From assembly GCF_965221685.1 (NCBI RefSeq), contig NZ_OZ244907.1: DNA of 64,000 bases. The stretch is one strand, 5' to 3'. The DNA comes from Palauibacter sp022826685. Its GTDB lineage: Bacteria; Gemmatimonadota; Gemmatimonadetes; Palauibacterales; Palauibacteraceae. The position numbers and the translations under genes were made by a program. Each line of letters begins with the position of its first letter. Within the stretch, counting starts at the first letter, position 1. This document shows positions 9,715-16,486 of the stretch, piece by piece. The notes beneath the pieces were generated by a model. The model searched no databases. It was not told the DNA's origin and was given only the letters and a program-made list of their open reading frames with translations.

Positions 9715-10485
9715 ATGAAAACTCCCTGGCTCTGTCTCGTCCTGCTCGCCACCGCGTGCGGCCCTCGTCCTCCGGCGGAGGAGGATGCCTCCGGTTCGGT
9801 CGCGGAAGTCGATCTCACCCCCGCGCAGGAACTCGTCGAGAGATCGGTGGCCTTCCACGATCCGGACGGGGTCTGGGGAAGCCGGTCCATCTCGATGTCG
9901 TGGGTCGGGACGGACGGGGAGGGCGGGGAACGCGTCGCCGTCGAGCTGGAGTTCGGCGCGGACGAGCGCGACTTTGCCTTGTCGGGCCGCTATCGTGGGT
10001 CCTCGATCACGTACGAGACGACGGCCGATGGCTGGTCCGCGACCGTGGACGGGGTCGCGCAGGCGGACCTCCCCGACGCGGACCGCGAGCTCATGCGCCT
10101 CCATCGCGAAGACGGGATGTTCTGGCGCAGCTACTACGGGTTCCTGGCGGGTCTTCCGATGAAGATCTCCGACCCCGGCTCCCACCTCGATCCGGATATC
10201 GTCGAGATCACTTTCATGGACCGGGAGGTCCACGCGGTCCGGGTCACCTACGACCCCGATACCGGCGGCGACACGTGGTACTTCTACTTCGATCCCGGGA
10301 CCGCGCAGCTCGTGGGCTGCCGCTTCTACCGGGACGAGAGTGCGAACGATGGCGAGTACATCACGTTCGAGGGCCTGACCGCGGACGGCGGACTGCGTCT
10401 GCCGCGACTGCGGGGCTGGTACATGAACGCCGATGGTCGCCACTTGGGAACCGATGAGGTGGGGACGATCCGGGTCGGCCCGTGA
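9715..10485 (+). CDS. Lipoprotein, DUF6503-like
   Basis: A 256-residue predicted lipoprotein with a short signal ending LLATACG (lipobox Cys near residue 16). The body is beta-rich with a pattern of paired tryptophans and aromatics (AFHDPDGVWG, DTWYFYFDP, ITFEGL) that resembles DUF6503-type lipoproteins, where a large beta-sheet surface binds an unknown ligand. I rest this on pattern recall, not a search. It is divergent from the FKBP gene and only 13 bp before the TNase-like gene. Confidence 0.7.
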   Translation: MKTPWLCLVLLATACGPRPPAEEDASGSVAEVDLTPAQELVERSVAFHDPDGVWGSRSISMSWVGTDGEGGERVAVELEFGADERDFALSGRYRGSSITYETTADGWSATVDGVAQADLPDADRELMRLHREDGMFWRSYYGFLAGLPMKISDPGSHLDPDIVEITFMDREVHAVRVTYDPDTGGDTWYFYFDPGTAQLVGCRFYRDESANDGEYITFEGLTADGGLRLPRLRGWYMNADGRHLGTDEVGTIRVGP

Positions 10486-10498
10486 TCCGGTCCGGCGC

Positions 10499-11077
10499 AT
10501 GGCCCCGGTCCGGCCCGTAGCCCCGGGCGGGATCGCGGGGCCGCGCCCGGAGGGTCGCCGGTTCGGCATGGCGGCCGCGGTCATCCTCGCCGCCCTCGCG
10601 GTGGCGCGGTGCTCGGAGTCGACGCCGCCCCCGCCCCCGCCGCCCGCCATGCCGAGCGGGGACTGCGTCCTGTCCTTCGTGATCGACGGAGATTCCGTCC
10701 GCTGCGCCGATGGCCGGGAAATCCGGATCCTCTCCATCGACGCCCCGGAAATGGCGCAGGAACCGTGGGGCGCCCGCGCCCGCGAGGAGCTGCTCCGGGT
10801 CGCCCCCGTGAACACCGCGCTCGGCGTCGAGTACGACGCCGTCCGGGTCGACACCTTCGACCGGGACCTCGCCTACCTCTTCCTCCCGGGCGGGGACATG
10901 CTGAACGAACACATGGTCGCGAGCGGCTACGCGCTCGCGTTCATCATCCCGCCCAACCGCCGCTATGCGGACCGGATCGAGGCCGCGGAAGCCGCCGCTT
11001 CGGCCGAGGGGCGGGGGCTGTGGGCGGAGTGGGGGTTCACCTGTCGTCCCGCCGACTTCAGACAGGGCCGCTGCTGA
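10499..11077 (+). CDS. TNase-like (SNase-fold) secreted nuclease
   Basis: A staphylococcal-nuclease-fold enzyme of about 192 residues. VIDGDSVRC, IRILSIDAPEMAQ (Arg and Glu of the active site) and FDRDLAYLFL (second active-site Arg) follow family order, and the end GLWAEWGF is typical. A hydrophobic segment ending LAVARC may be a lipoprotein signal. The family cleaves DNA or RNA with Ca2+; location would be periplasm or membrane-anchored. The start is uncertain: the ATG at 10499 follows the upstream stop, while the ATG at 10568 would start just before the hydrophobic segment. Its stop overlaps a short repeat shared with 16488-16513. Confidence 0.85.
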   Translation: MAPVRPVAPGGIAGPRPEGRRFGMAAAVILAALAVARCSESTPPPPPPPAMPSGDCVLSFVIDGDSVRCADGREIRILSIDAPEMAQEPWGARAREELLRVAPVNTALGVEYDAVRVDTFDRDLAYLFLPGGDMLNEHMVASGYALAFIIPPNRRYADRIEAAEAAASAEGRGLWAEWGFTCRPADFRQGRC

Positions 11078-11102
11078 AGCGGGAGACCGCCCTGGTACCC
11101 TA
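11077..11102 (+). repeat. 26-bp dispersed repeat, copy A
   Basis: This stretch lies between the convergent nuclease and MFS genes and contains both stop codons. It matches 25 of 26 bases of the reverse complement of 16488-16513. Read on the plus strand in one frame it spells KRETALVP followed by a stop, the same tail found at the C-terminus of the choice-of-anchor B protein. Confidence 0.7.
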
Positions 11103-12362
11103 AGCCGGGGTCGAGGCGCGGGTCACGCGGCGGAAGATGAGGGCGGCGAGGAGGCCGATGGCGCCGAAGCCGGCGACGGCGGCGAACACGTGCTGATGCC
11201 CGGGGAGGCCCGGTGAGTTGTCGAGCAGGACGCCCATCAGCGGTCCCATGAAGACGTCGGGCGTGAAGCCGAGGACGGAGACGACGCCGACCGCGCTCCC
11301 CGTGTAGGCGAGCGGTACGGCGCCCTCGGCCAGGAGGGCGAAGTAGACGCCGCGCAGCGCGTAGATGCCGACGCTGGCGGTGACGATGGTGGCGATGAGC
11401 ATCCAGGCGGGTCCGGGCACGAGGACCCCGGACGCGATGAGCAGACAGCCGCCGATGAGGATCACGAAGCCCCACACGATGACGCGGGAGGCGTCGATCC
11501 GGTCCCCGAGGAAGCCCGCCGCGATGGCCGCCGCGGCGCGGATCCAGAAGGCGAGCGTGCCGATCCCCGAGGCCTGGACATCGTCGAACCCGAGCGCGTC
11601 CCGCGACAGGAGCGAAAAGTCGTCCGTCGCCTTGTACCCGGTGTAGGCGCAGACGACGATGATGGCCTGAAGCCACACGGCCGGCATGCGGCAGGCGGCT
11701 TTCACTCCGCTCAGCGACAGTTTCTGCGCGTCTTCCGGGTCGCCCGCCTCTCCGCCGGGCGTGCTGTCGGGCACGAGGATCCACACCAGAACGGCGATCC
11801 CCAGCGTGATCCCGGTGAAGACCCAGATGACGCCGCGGAAGGCGGCGGCCCGCTCTTCCGGCGTGGCGGAGGAGGCTTCGCCCGGGAGGAGCGCGGCGAA
11901 GACGGCCACGGAGACCGACGCGACGAGCGCCGCGAGGAGACCGCGGCCGCCATCGAGGAAGCCGTAGGCGCGTCCCTGCTTCGACTGCCCGCCCCATTCG
12001 CGGGTGGCCCGGATCATCGCCGCCCAGAAGAGGAGGACCGTCGTCATCCCCCAGAAGGCCCACAGGATGTTCATCGTCCGCGGTGGCGGGAAGCCGGCGA
12101 GCACGATGCCGCCGAGGCCGGTGGCGAGGAGCGCCAGCGCCATCAGCCGACGGGCCGAGAACCGGTCCGCGAGCGGGCCACCGGCGAAGTACGCGACCAT
12201 CGCCACGACGCCGTACAGGGAGAAGGCGGTCCCCAACTCCAGGTTCGTGATCCCGAACACGTCGAGCAGCGTCGGGCGGAAGACGCGCGCGAGGACGAAG
12301 GGGAGGAAGAAGACGGCCTCCCCGGCCGCGATGAGCGCGAGGAGGATCAGCCCCCTGCGCAT
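11100..12362 (-). CDS. MFS transporter
   Basis: A 420-residue membrane protein with about 12 hydrophobic segments. The loop after helix 2 reads GGPLADRFSARRLM, the classic MFS motif A, and a second half repeats the pattern (GFLGDRIDASRVIVWG). A longer hydrophilic loop (PDSTPGGEAGDPEDAQKLSL) marks the middle. Overall layout resembles organic-anion or nitrite/sugar type MFS carriers, but the substrate cannot be deduced. The cyanophycinase gene lies 35 bp upstream on the same strand, so uptake or export of a dipeptide or amino acid is conceivable. Confidence 0.88.
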   Translation of the reverse strand: MRRGLILLALIAAGEAVFFLPFVLARVFRPTLLDVFGITNLELGTAFSLYGVVAMVAYFAGGPLADRFSARRLMALALLATGLGGIVLAGFPPPRTMNILWAFWGMTTVLLFWAAMIRATREWGGQSKQGRAYGFLDGGRGLLAALVASVSVAVFAALLPGEASSATPEERAAAFRGVIWVFTGITLGIAVLVWILVPDSTPGGEAGDPEDAQKLSLSGVKAACRMPAVWLQAIIVVCAYTGYKATDDFSLLSRDALGFDDVQASGIGTLAFWIRAAAAIAAGFLGDRIDASRVIVWGFVILIGGCLLIASGVLVPGPAWMLIATIVTASVGIYALRGVYFALLAEGAVPLAYTGSAVGVVSVLGFTPDVFMGPLMGVLLDNSPGLPGHQHVFAAVAGFGAIGLLAALIFRRVTRASTPA

Positions 12363-12397
12363 GGGACTCCCTCCGGAGCCGGCTCCGGCGGGGTGGG

Positions 12398-13318
12398 TCA
12401 GCGGTCGGGCCGGCGGGTCGGCCAGGGGCGGCGCTCGACGCGTCCGAGGGGCGCCAGGGTGCGGGCGGGACGGTACGCCTGACGCTCCGCCATGTCGTAC
12501 TGGTCGCCCGGCGCCAGGAAGTAGAACAGGCCTCCGCTGTCGAGCATGCTCTGGTTGTCGTAGATGACGACGTAGGACTCTCCGATGACCTCGAAGCGGT
12601 CGCCCTGCACGACGATGGCGGTGTTCTCATCGATCCCGATGCCGAGGAGTTCGGGCCGGGCCTCGATGATCTCCAGCATGTCGAACTGGCGGTTCCGGTA
12701 CAGGAGGTGCTGGTCGATCGCCGTGTTTCGGACGAACCCGAACCCCTCCTCGTGACTCCCCATCATGATCGTGTTCGTCGCCGTGTCCCCGCGCGCCAGG
12801 TACGACCCCTGGATCGTCGCGCCGGCCGATGAGCCGCCGATCACGCCGCCGCGCTCGAGGAGCGCCCACAACTCCTCCTCGGTCCGCGTCCCCGCATAGG
12901 AATCAACCAGGCGCCACTGGCGTCCCCCGGTGAACCAGACGCCGGTCGCCTCGCGGATGGTGGCCACGAAGGCGTCGCTGTTCGCCTCATCGCGGTCGTT
13001 CGTGTGGCGAACGGTGAGGTTCTCGACCCCCGCCGCCTGGAAGGGTCTCACGCCGCCGAACGACGGCCCGTAGGACTCGGCCCCGCCCGCCGTGGGGATG
13101 ACGACGATCCGCGCGTCCGTCCCGCCGGCCAGTTGCACGAACCGGTTCGCGATCTCCTGGCTTCGCATGGCGCCGCCCACGATCACGAGCGACCCGTTCG
13201 GCGGCCCGACCTCCTGGGCTTCGACCTCGGCCGGAGCCACGAGCACGGCCCCGTACGCCGCCACCGCCATGGTCACGAGTGCACAGACCACGCTCAACGC
13301 TCTCCGTTCTGTTCGCAT
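12398..13318 (-). CDS. Exported cyanophycinase-type peptidase (S51)
   Basis: A 306-residue peptidase of the S51 family. A signal peptide (about 1-35, AEVEAQ) shows export. GGAMRS, VVIPTAGGAE and FTGGRQWRL build the Rossmann-like core, and IGGSSAGA holds the nucleophile Ser164. GIDENTAIVV is the usual downstream strand. Classical cyanophycinase releases beta-Asp-Arg from cyanophycin; exported homologues act on external cyanophycin or other peptides. Secretion argues against a storage-granule role, and no cyanophycin synthetase is in the window. Confidence 0.9.
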   Translation of the reverse strand: MRTERRALSVVCALVTMAVAAYGAVLVAPAEVEAQEVGPPNGSLVIVGGAMRSQEIANRFVQLAGGTDARIVVIPTAGGAESYGPSFGGVRPFQAAGVENLTVRHTNDRDEANSDAFVATIREATGVWFTGGRQWRLVDSYAGTRTEEELWALLERGGVIGGSSAGATIQGSYLARGDTATNTIMMGSHEEGFGFVRNTAIDQHLLYRNRQFDMLEIIEARPELLGIGIDENTAIVVQGDRFEVIGESYVVIYDNQSMLDSGGLFYFLAPGDQYDMAERQAYRPARTLAPLGRVERRPWPTRRPDR

Positions 13319-13497
13319 CGTTCGACCTCTCGATTCGGTTGCGCCCTTCGTCCTCGGGCGGACGATCTGAGGGTACGCGGATCGCGAAGACCCGGCGACC
13401 CCGGCCGTCCGTGGCTTCCGGACCGCCGCTTGTCGCTCGTTGCGGGCCGCGTCACGTTGCGGGGCGAACGATCCCCGGCGACCCGGAGACGCAGCTT

Positions 13498-13995
13498 ATG
13501 TCCACACCGTCCCTTACTCTCCTTGCCTCCGCGCTCTGCCTGGCCGCGCTGGCCGCGAGTCCCGCCGCCTTCCCGCCACCCGGCGCCGAGGAGCCGCTGA
13601 CACCGCAAGCCGACGCCCTCGCCGGCGCCTGGGCCGCGAACGAATACGTCCTCTCGAGCGGCGCCCGGCATCCCGTGCGCGGGCGCATCTTCTTCACGGA
13701 CGGCGAGTGGCAGGTCCTCTTCTTCGTCATGGATGGCGACGAGCCGAGGCGCGGGTCCGGCGAGGGCGGACGCTACACCTTCGACGGAGAGACGCTCACC
13801 TTCGAGCACCTTCATCACCTTTCCTACGGACGCACGATGGCGGGACTTCCGGCGAGCCCGCTTGCGATGACCGCGCGGGACGGGGAGGGACCGCTCGAAC
13901 CGACCGGAGTCGAGATCGACGGCGACGCGTTGACGCTGCGCTTCCCCAGCGGAAACTCGATGTCTTTCACGCGCAGTTCCGCGTGCTGTCCGTGA
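13498..13995 (+). CDS. Secreted protein of unknown function
   Basis: A 165-residue protein with a signal peptide (about residues 1-24). The body is beta-rich: LAGAWAANEYVLSSG, FFTDGEWQVLFFVMDGD and GRYTFDGETLTFEHLHHLS suggest a small lipocalin-like or calycin-like barrel of the kind annotated as lipocalin-like domain proteins. No catalytic motif is visible. It lies 35 bp before the Tat-like class V aminotransferase gene. Divergent from cyanophycinase across about 180 bp. Confidence 0.65.
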   Translation: MSTPSLTLLASALCLAALAASPAAFPPPGAEEPLTPQADALAGAWAANEYVLSSGARHPVRGRIFFTDGEWQVLFFVMDGDEPRRGSGEGGRYTFDGETLTFEHLHHLSYGRTMAGLPASPLAMTARDGEGPLEPTGVEIDGDALTLRFPSGNSMSFTRSSACCP

Positions 13996-14030
13996 CCGGT
14001 GCGCGTGTCGGAGACGACCGCTACGGCCTG

Positions 14031-15290
14031 ATGGACCGGAGGGAGTGGCTCCGCCTCGGGGCGACCGGCGCCGCCGCCCTCGGCCTCCCCGCCTGCGCCG
14101 CCTGGGAGGGGGACGCGTCGTCGGCGGAACTCCCGCCGCTCCGGGCCCCGGCCGGGACGGGCGACGCGGACTGGGACGACGTGCGCGCGCACTTCCTCGT
14201 CGAACCCGGCACGGCCTACCTGAACAACGCGAGCATCGGCATGCCGCCGAGGCAGGTCGTGGATGCGGTCGCTGCGGGGTATCGGGCCATGGCCGAACTG
14301 CCCGCGCGGGGCCGCTCGGATCTGAGCGCCCGGATCGCGGAACACGTCGTGCCCGGACTCGCGGAGCTGTTCTCGGTGCGGCCGGACGAACTCACGCTCA
14401 CGCGAAACGCGTCGGAGGCGCTCCACCTCCAGAGCATCGGGGTCGCGCTGAGCCCCGGCGATGAGGTCCTGATCACGAGCCAGGAACATCCGGCGGGCCG
14501 TCGTCCGTGGGAGTTCCGGCAGGTGCGGGAGGGCGTTCGGGTGAACGAGGTCTTCATCCCCAGTCCCCTCCCCCCGGAGGAGGAGGTCCTCTCCCGGTTC
14601 GAGGACGCGATCACGCCCCGGACGCGGGCGGTGGCCTTCTGTCACGTGACCCGCGGAGGGCATCTCTATCCGGTGGAGGCGATCTGCCGTCTCGCGCGCG
14701 AGCGGGGACTCGTGAGCCTCGTGGACGGCGCGCAGGCGGTGGGCCAGTTCCCCATCGACCTGGCCTCCCTGGGCTGCGACGCGTACAGCGTGAGCCTGCA
14801 CAAGTGGATGCTGGCCCCGGCGGGGACCGGCTTCCTCTTCGTGCGGCGCGATGCGCGAGACCGCATCCGAACGGCTTTCGCGCCCGATGCCACCGCGGAG
14901 CAGCCGCAGTTCGATCCCCCGGGCACCGCGGCGTTTCCGGTGCGCGCCGCGATCGGGACGGCGGTCGATTTCGTCGCGACGCTCGGACTCGAGGCCGTGG
15001 AGGCCCGCTGTCGCTTTCTCTCGGATCACCTCAAGTCACGCCTCGCGGAGGTGAGCGGTGTCACGCTCCTCAGCGGCGCCCGCGACCGGAGCGCACCCGG
15101 ATCGACGATCTTCGAGAAGGAAGATCTCGACGCGGTGGCTGCGGTCGGTGCGATCGAGGCGAGCATCTCATCCCACATCGACGAACACCAGCGCGACGGT
15201 CACAACGCGATCCGCATCTCGACGCACATCTACAACACGACGGAGCAGATCGACCGCGTCGTCGAAGCCCTGGCCCGCACGACGGGCTGA
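14031..15290 (+). CDS. Exported class V aminotransferase-fold PLP enzyme
   Basis: A 419-residue PLP enzyme of the class V aminotransferase/cysteine desulfurase superfamily. The N-terminus (DRREWLRLGATGAAALGLPAC) looks like a twin-arginine signal with a lipobox, so it is probably exported folded with cofactor. The cofactor core includes LNNASIGMP, LTRNASEALHLQ, SLVDGAQAVGQFPIDL and the PLP lysine in SLHKW (Lys258). Related exported members are annotated as isopenicillin-N epimerase-like. The substrate is unknown. The NIPSNAP lipoprotein gene follows after 11 bp. Confidence 0.88.
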   Translation: MDRREWLRLGATGAAALGLPACAAWEGDASSAELPPLRAPAGTGDADWDDVRAHFLVEPGTAYLNNASIGMPPRQVVDAVAAGYRAMAELPARGRSDLSARIAEHVVPGLAELFSVRPDELTLTRNASEALHLQSIGVALSPGDEVLITSQEHPAGRRPWEFRQVREGVRVNEVFIPSPLPPEEEVLSRFEDAITPRTRAVAFCHVTRGGHLYPVEAICRLARERGLVSLVDGAQAVGQFPIDLASLGCDAYSVSLHKWMLAPAGTGFLFVRRDARDRIRTAFAPDATAEQPQFDPPGTAAFPVRAAIGTAVDFVATLGLEAVEARCRFLSDHLKSRLAEVSGVTLLSGARDRSAPGSTIFEKEDLDAVAAVGAIEASISSHIDEHQRDGHNAIRISTHIYNTTEQIDRVVEALARTTG

Positions 15291-15301
15291 CCGGAGGAGC
15301 C

Positions 15302-15778
15302 ATGAAGCTTTGCACTCGAAGCACCGGACTCGCGACGGCCGCCCTTGCCCTCACAGCCCTCTCGGCCTGCTCCGGCGAGGGCACGCGGATCGAACTGGCC
15401 ACGGGCGACGCGGAGGAGGCGGCGGCGGAGCCCGGGGGGATCTACGAGGTCCGGACCTATCACTTCGACCCGGCCCGTTTCGAGGAGTACGCGGAGGTCG
15501 CGAAAGGCGAGTATATCCGCTATCTGCGCGAGCACCTGGACATCGCCGGGTTCTGGATCGACTCGGGAATTCCCGCCGAGGTGCGGGGCGCCGAGCAGGA
15601 CGAACTCGGGCCGGGGAACGTCACGTGGGTCATCCGCTGGGCGTCGAAGGCGGAGCGCGACGAGAAGCTCCCCCAGGTGCTCGGCACCCCGGAATGGGGC
15701 GAGATCTTCGCCGACGTCCCGGGCGGGGGCGCGAGCTACCTGCGGATCGAGGTGCGCTTCATGGAGTCGCTCGACTGA
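15302..15778 (+). CDS. NIPSNAP-family lipoprotein
   Basis: A 158-residue predicted lipoprotein with signal and lipobox LSAC near residue 23. The rest is one NIPSNAP-type ferredoxin-like (dimeric alpha/beta barrel) domain: GGIYEVRTYHFDPARFEEYAE, VTWVIRWASKAERDEKLPQVL and a C-terminal EVRFMESLD. The molecular role of NIPSNAP domains in bacteria is not settled. A GGAGG-type ribosome site precedes the ATG by a few bases, and the gene follows the aminotransferase closely, suggesting one transcript. Confidence 0.82.
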   Translation: MKLCTRSTGLATAALALTALSACSGEGTRIELATGDAEEAAAEPGGIYEVRTYHFDPARFEEYAEVAKGEYIRYLREHLDIAGFWIDSGIPAEVRGAEQDELGPGNVTWVIRWASKAERDEKLPQVLGTPEWGEIFADVPGGGASYLRIEVRFMESLD

Positions 15779-15795
15779 CGAGCGTCGCGGAAGGC

Positions 15796-15824
15796 TTGAC
15801 ACGATCTAACCGGTCATAAATACT
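15796..15824 (+). promoter_or_regulatory. Sigma70-type promoter of the Phd/PIN operon
   Basis: A perfect TTGACA (15796-15801) is followed after 17 bp by AATACT (15819-15824); TAAATA two bases earlier is an alternative -10. The predicted transcription start falls at about 15831, on the antitoxin ATG itself, and no ribosome site precedes that ATG, so the mRNA may be leaderless. Confidence 0.6.
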
Positions 15825-15830
15825 AGTCAC

Positions 15831-16082
15831 ATGGAAACGATCAACGCATCCGACTTCAAGGCGCGCTGCCTCGCCATCCTCGATCGCGTCTGCGAGACCG
15901 GCGAACGCGTAGTCATCCTCAAGCGTGGGAAGGCAGTAGCCGAACTCTGGCCACCAAGCCGTGCGCAGGCCGAGTACCCGCAGGGGGAACTGAAGGGCAC
16001 GGTGACCGTCGTCGGCGACATCGTGGCGCCTGCCGTCCCCGAGGATCACTGGGAGAGCCTCGGCGATGACGGCGCTGCTTGA
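15831..16082 (+). CDS. Phd/YefM-type antitoxin
   Basis: An 83-residue protein beginning METINASDFKARCLAILDRV, the standard Phd/YefM DNA-binding N-terminus, followed by GERVVILKRGKAVAEL, the conserved beta-turn segment. The C-terminal third (VPEDHWESLGDDG) is the flexible region that wraps the toxin. It would neutralise the PIN toxin encoded by the overlapping next gene and repress the operon through the promoter at 15796-15824. Confidence 0.88.
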   Translation: METINASDFKARCLAILDRVCETGERVVILKRGKAVAELWPPSRAQAEYPQGELKGTVTVVGDIVAPAVPEDHWESLGDDGAA

Positions 16083-16464
16083 CACTCACATCCTAATCTG
16101 GTGGCTGAACGATGTCTCGCGGCTCTCGCCGGAGCAGCGGGAGGTCATCGAGTCTGCGAGCGCAGATTCTCCGTTGCTCGTGTCGGACATCTCGCTCTGG
16201 GAGATTGCCACCCTCTACGATCTGGGCCGGATCCGCTTGACCATCCCGCTGCGAGAGTGGCTGGACAAGGCGGTCGCCCCGCCGCTTGTCAGGCGGCAGG
16301 GGATCTCGCCGGCCATCGCGACGGAACTGGCTGCCCTCCCCGACTCCTTCCACCGGGATCCCGCGGACCGCATCCTCGTCGCCACGGCCCGCGTATTCGG
16401 CGCGACGCTGCTGACGCACGACCGCAGGATCGTCGAAGCCAATCTGGTGGAGACCCTGTCATGA
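16066..16464 (+). CDS. PIN-domain toxin (VapC-like RNase)
   Basis: A 132-residue PIN domain. Acidic metal ligands are visible: Asp in LLDTHILIWW, Glu in SLWEIA, Asp in DPADRILVATA and the last acidic site around THDRRIVEA. The subtype matches type II VapC toxins paired with Phd-like antitoxins. It would cut RNA, probably tRNA or rRNA, when the antitoxin is degraded. The start lies 17 bp inside the antitoxin gene, so translation is coupled. It converges on the choice-of-anchor B gene. Confidence 0.9.
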   Translation: MTALLDTHILIWWLNDVSRLSPEQREVIESASADSPLLVSDISLWEIATLYDLGRIRLTIPLREWLDKAVAPPLVRRQGISPAIATELAALPDSFHRDPADRILVATARVFGATLLTHDRRIVEANLVETLS

Positions 16465-16486
16465 GCGACGCGAGGACCACGGATCG

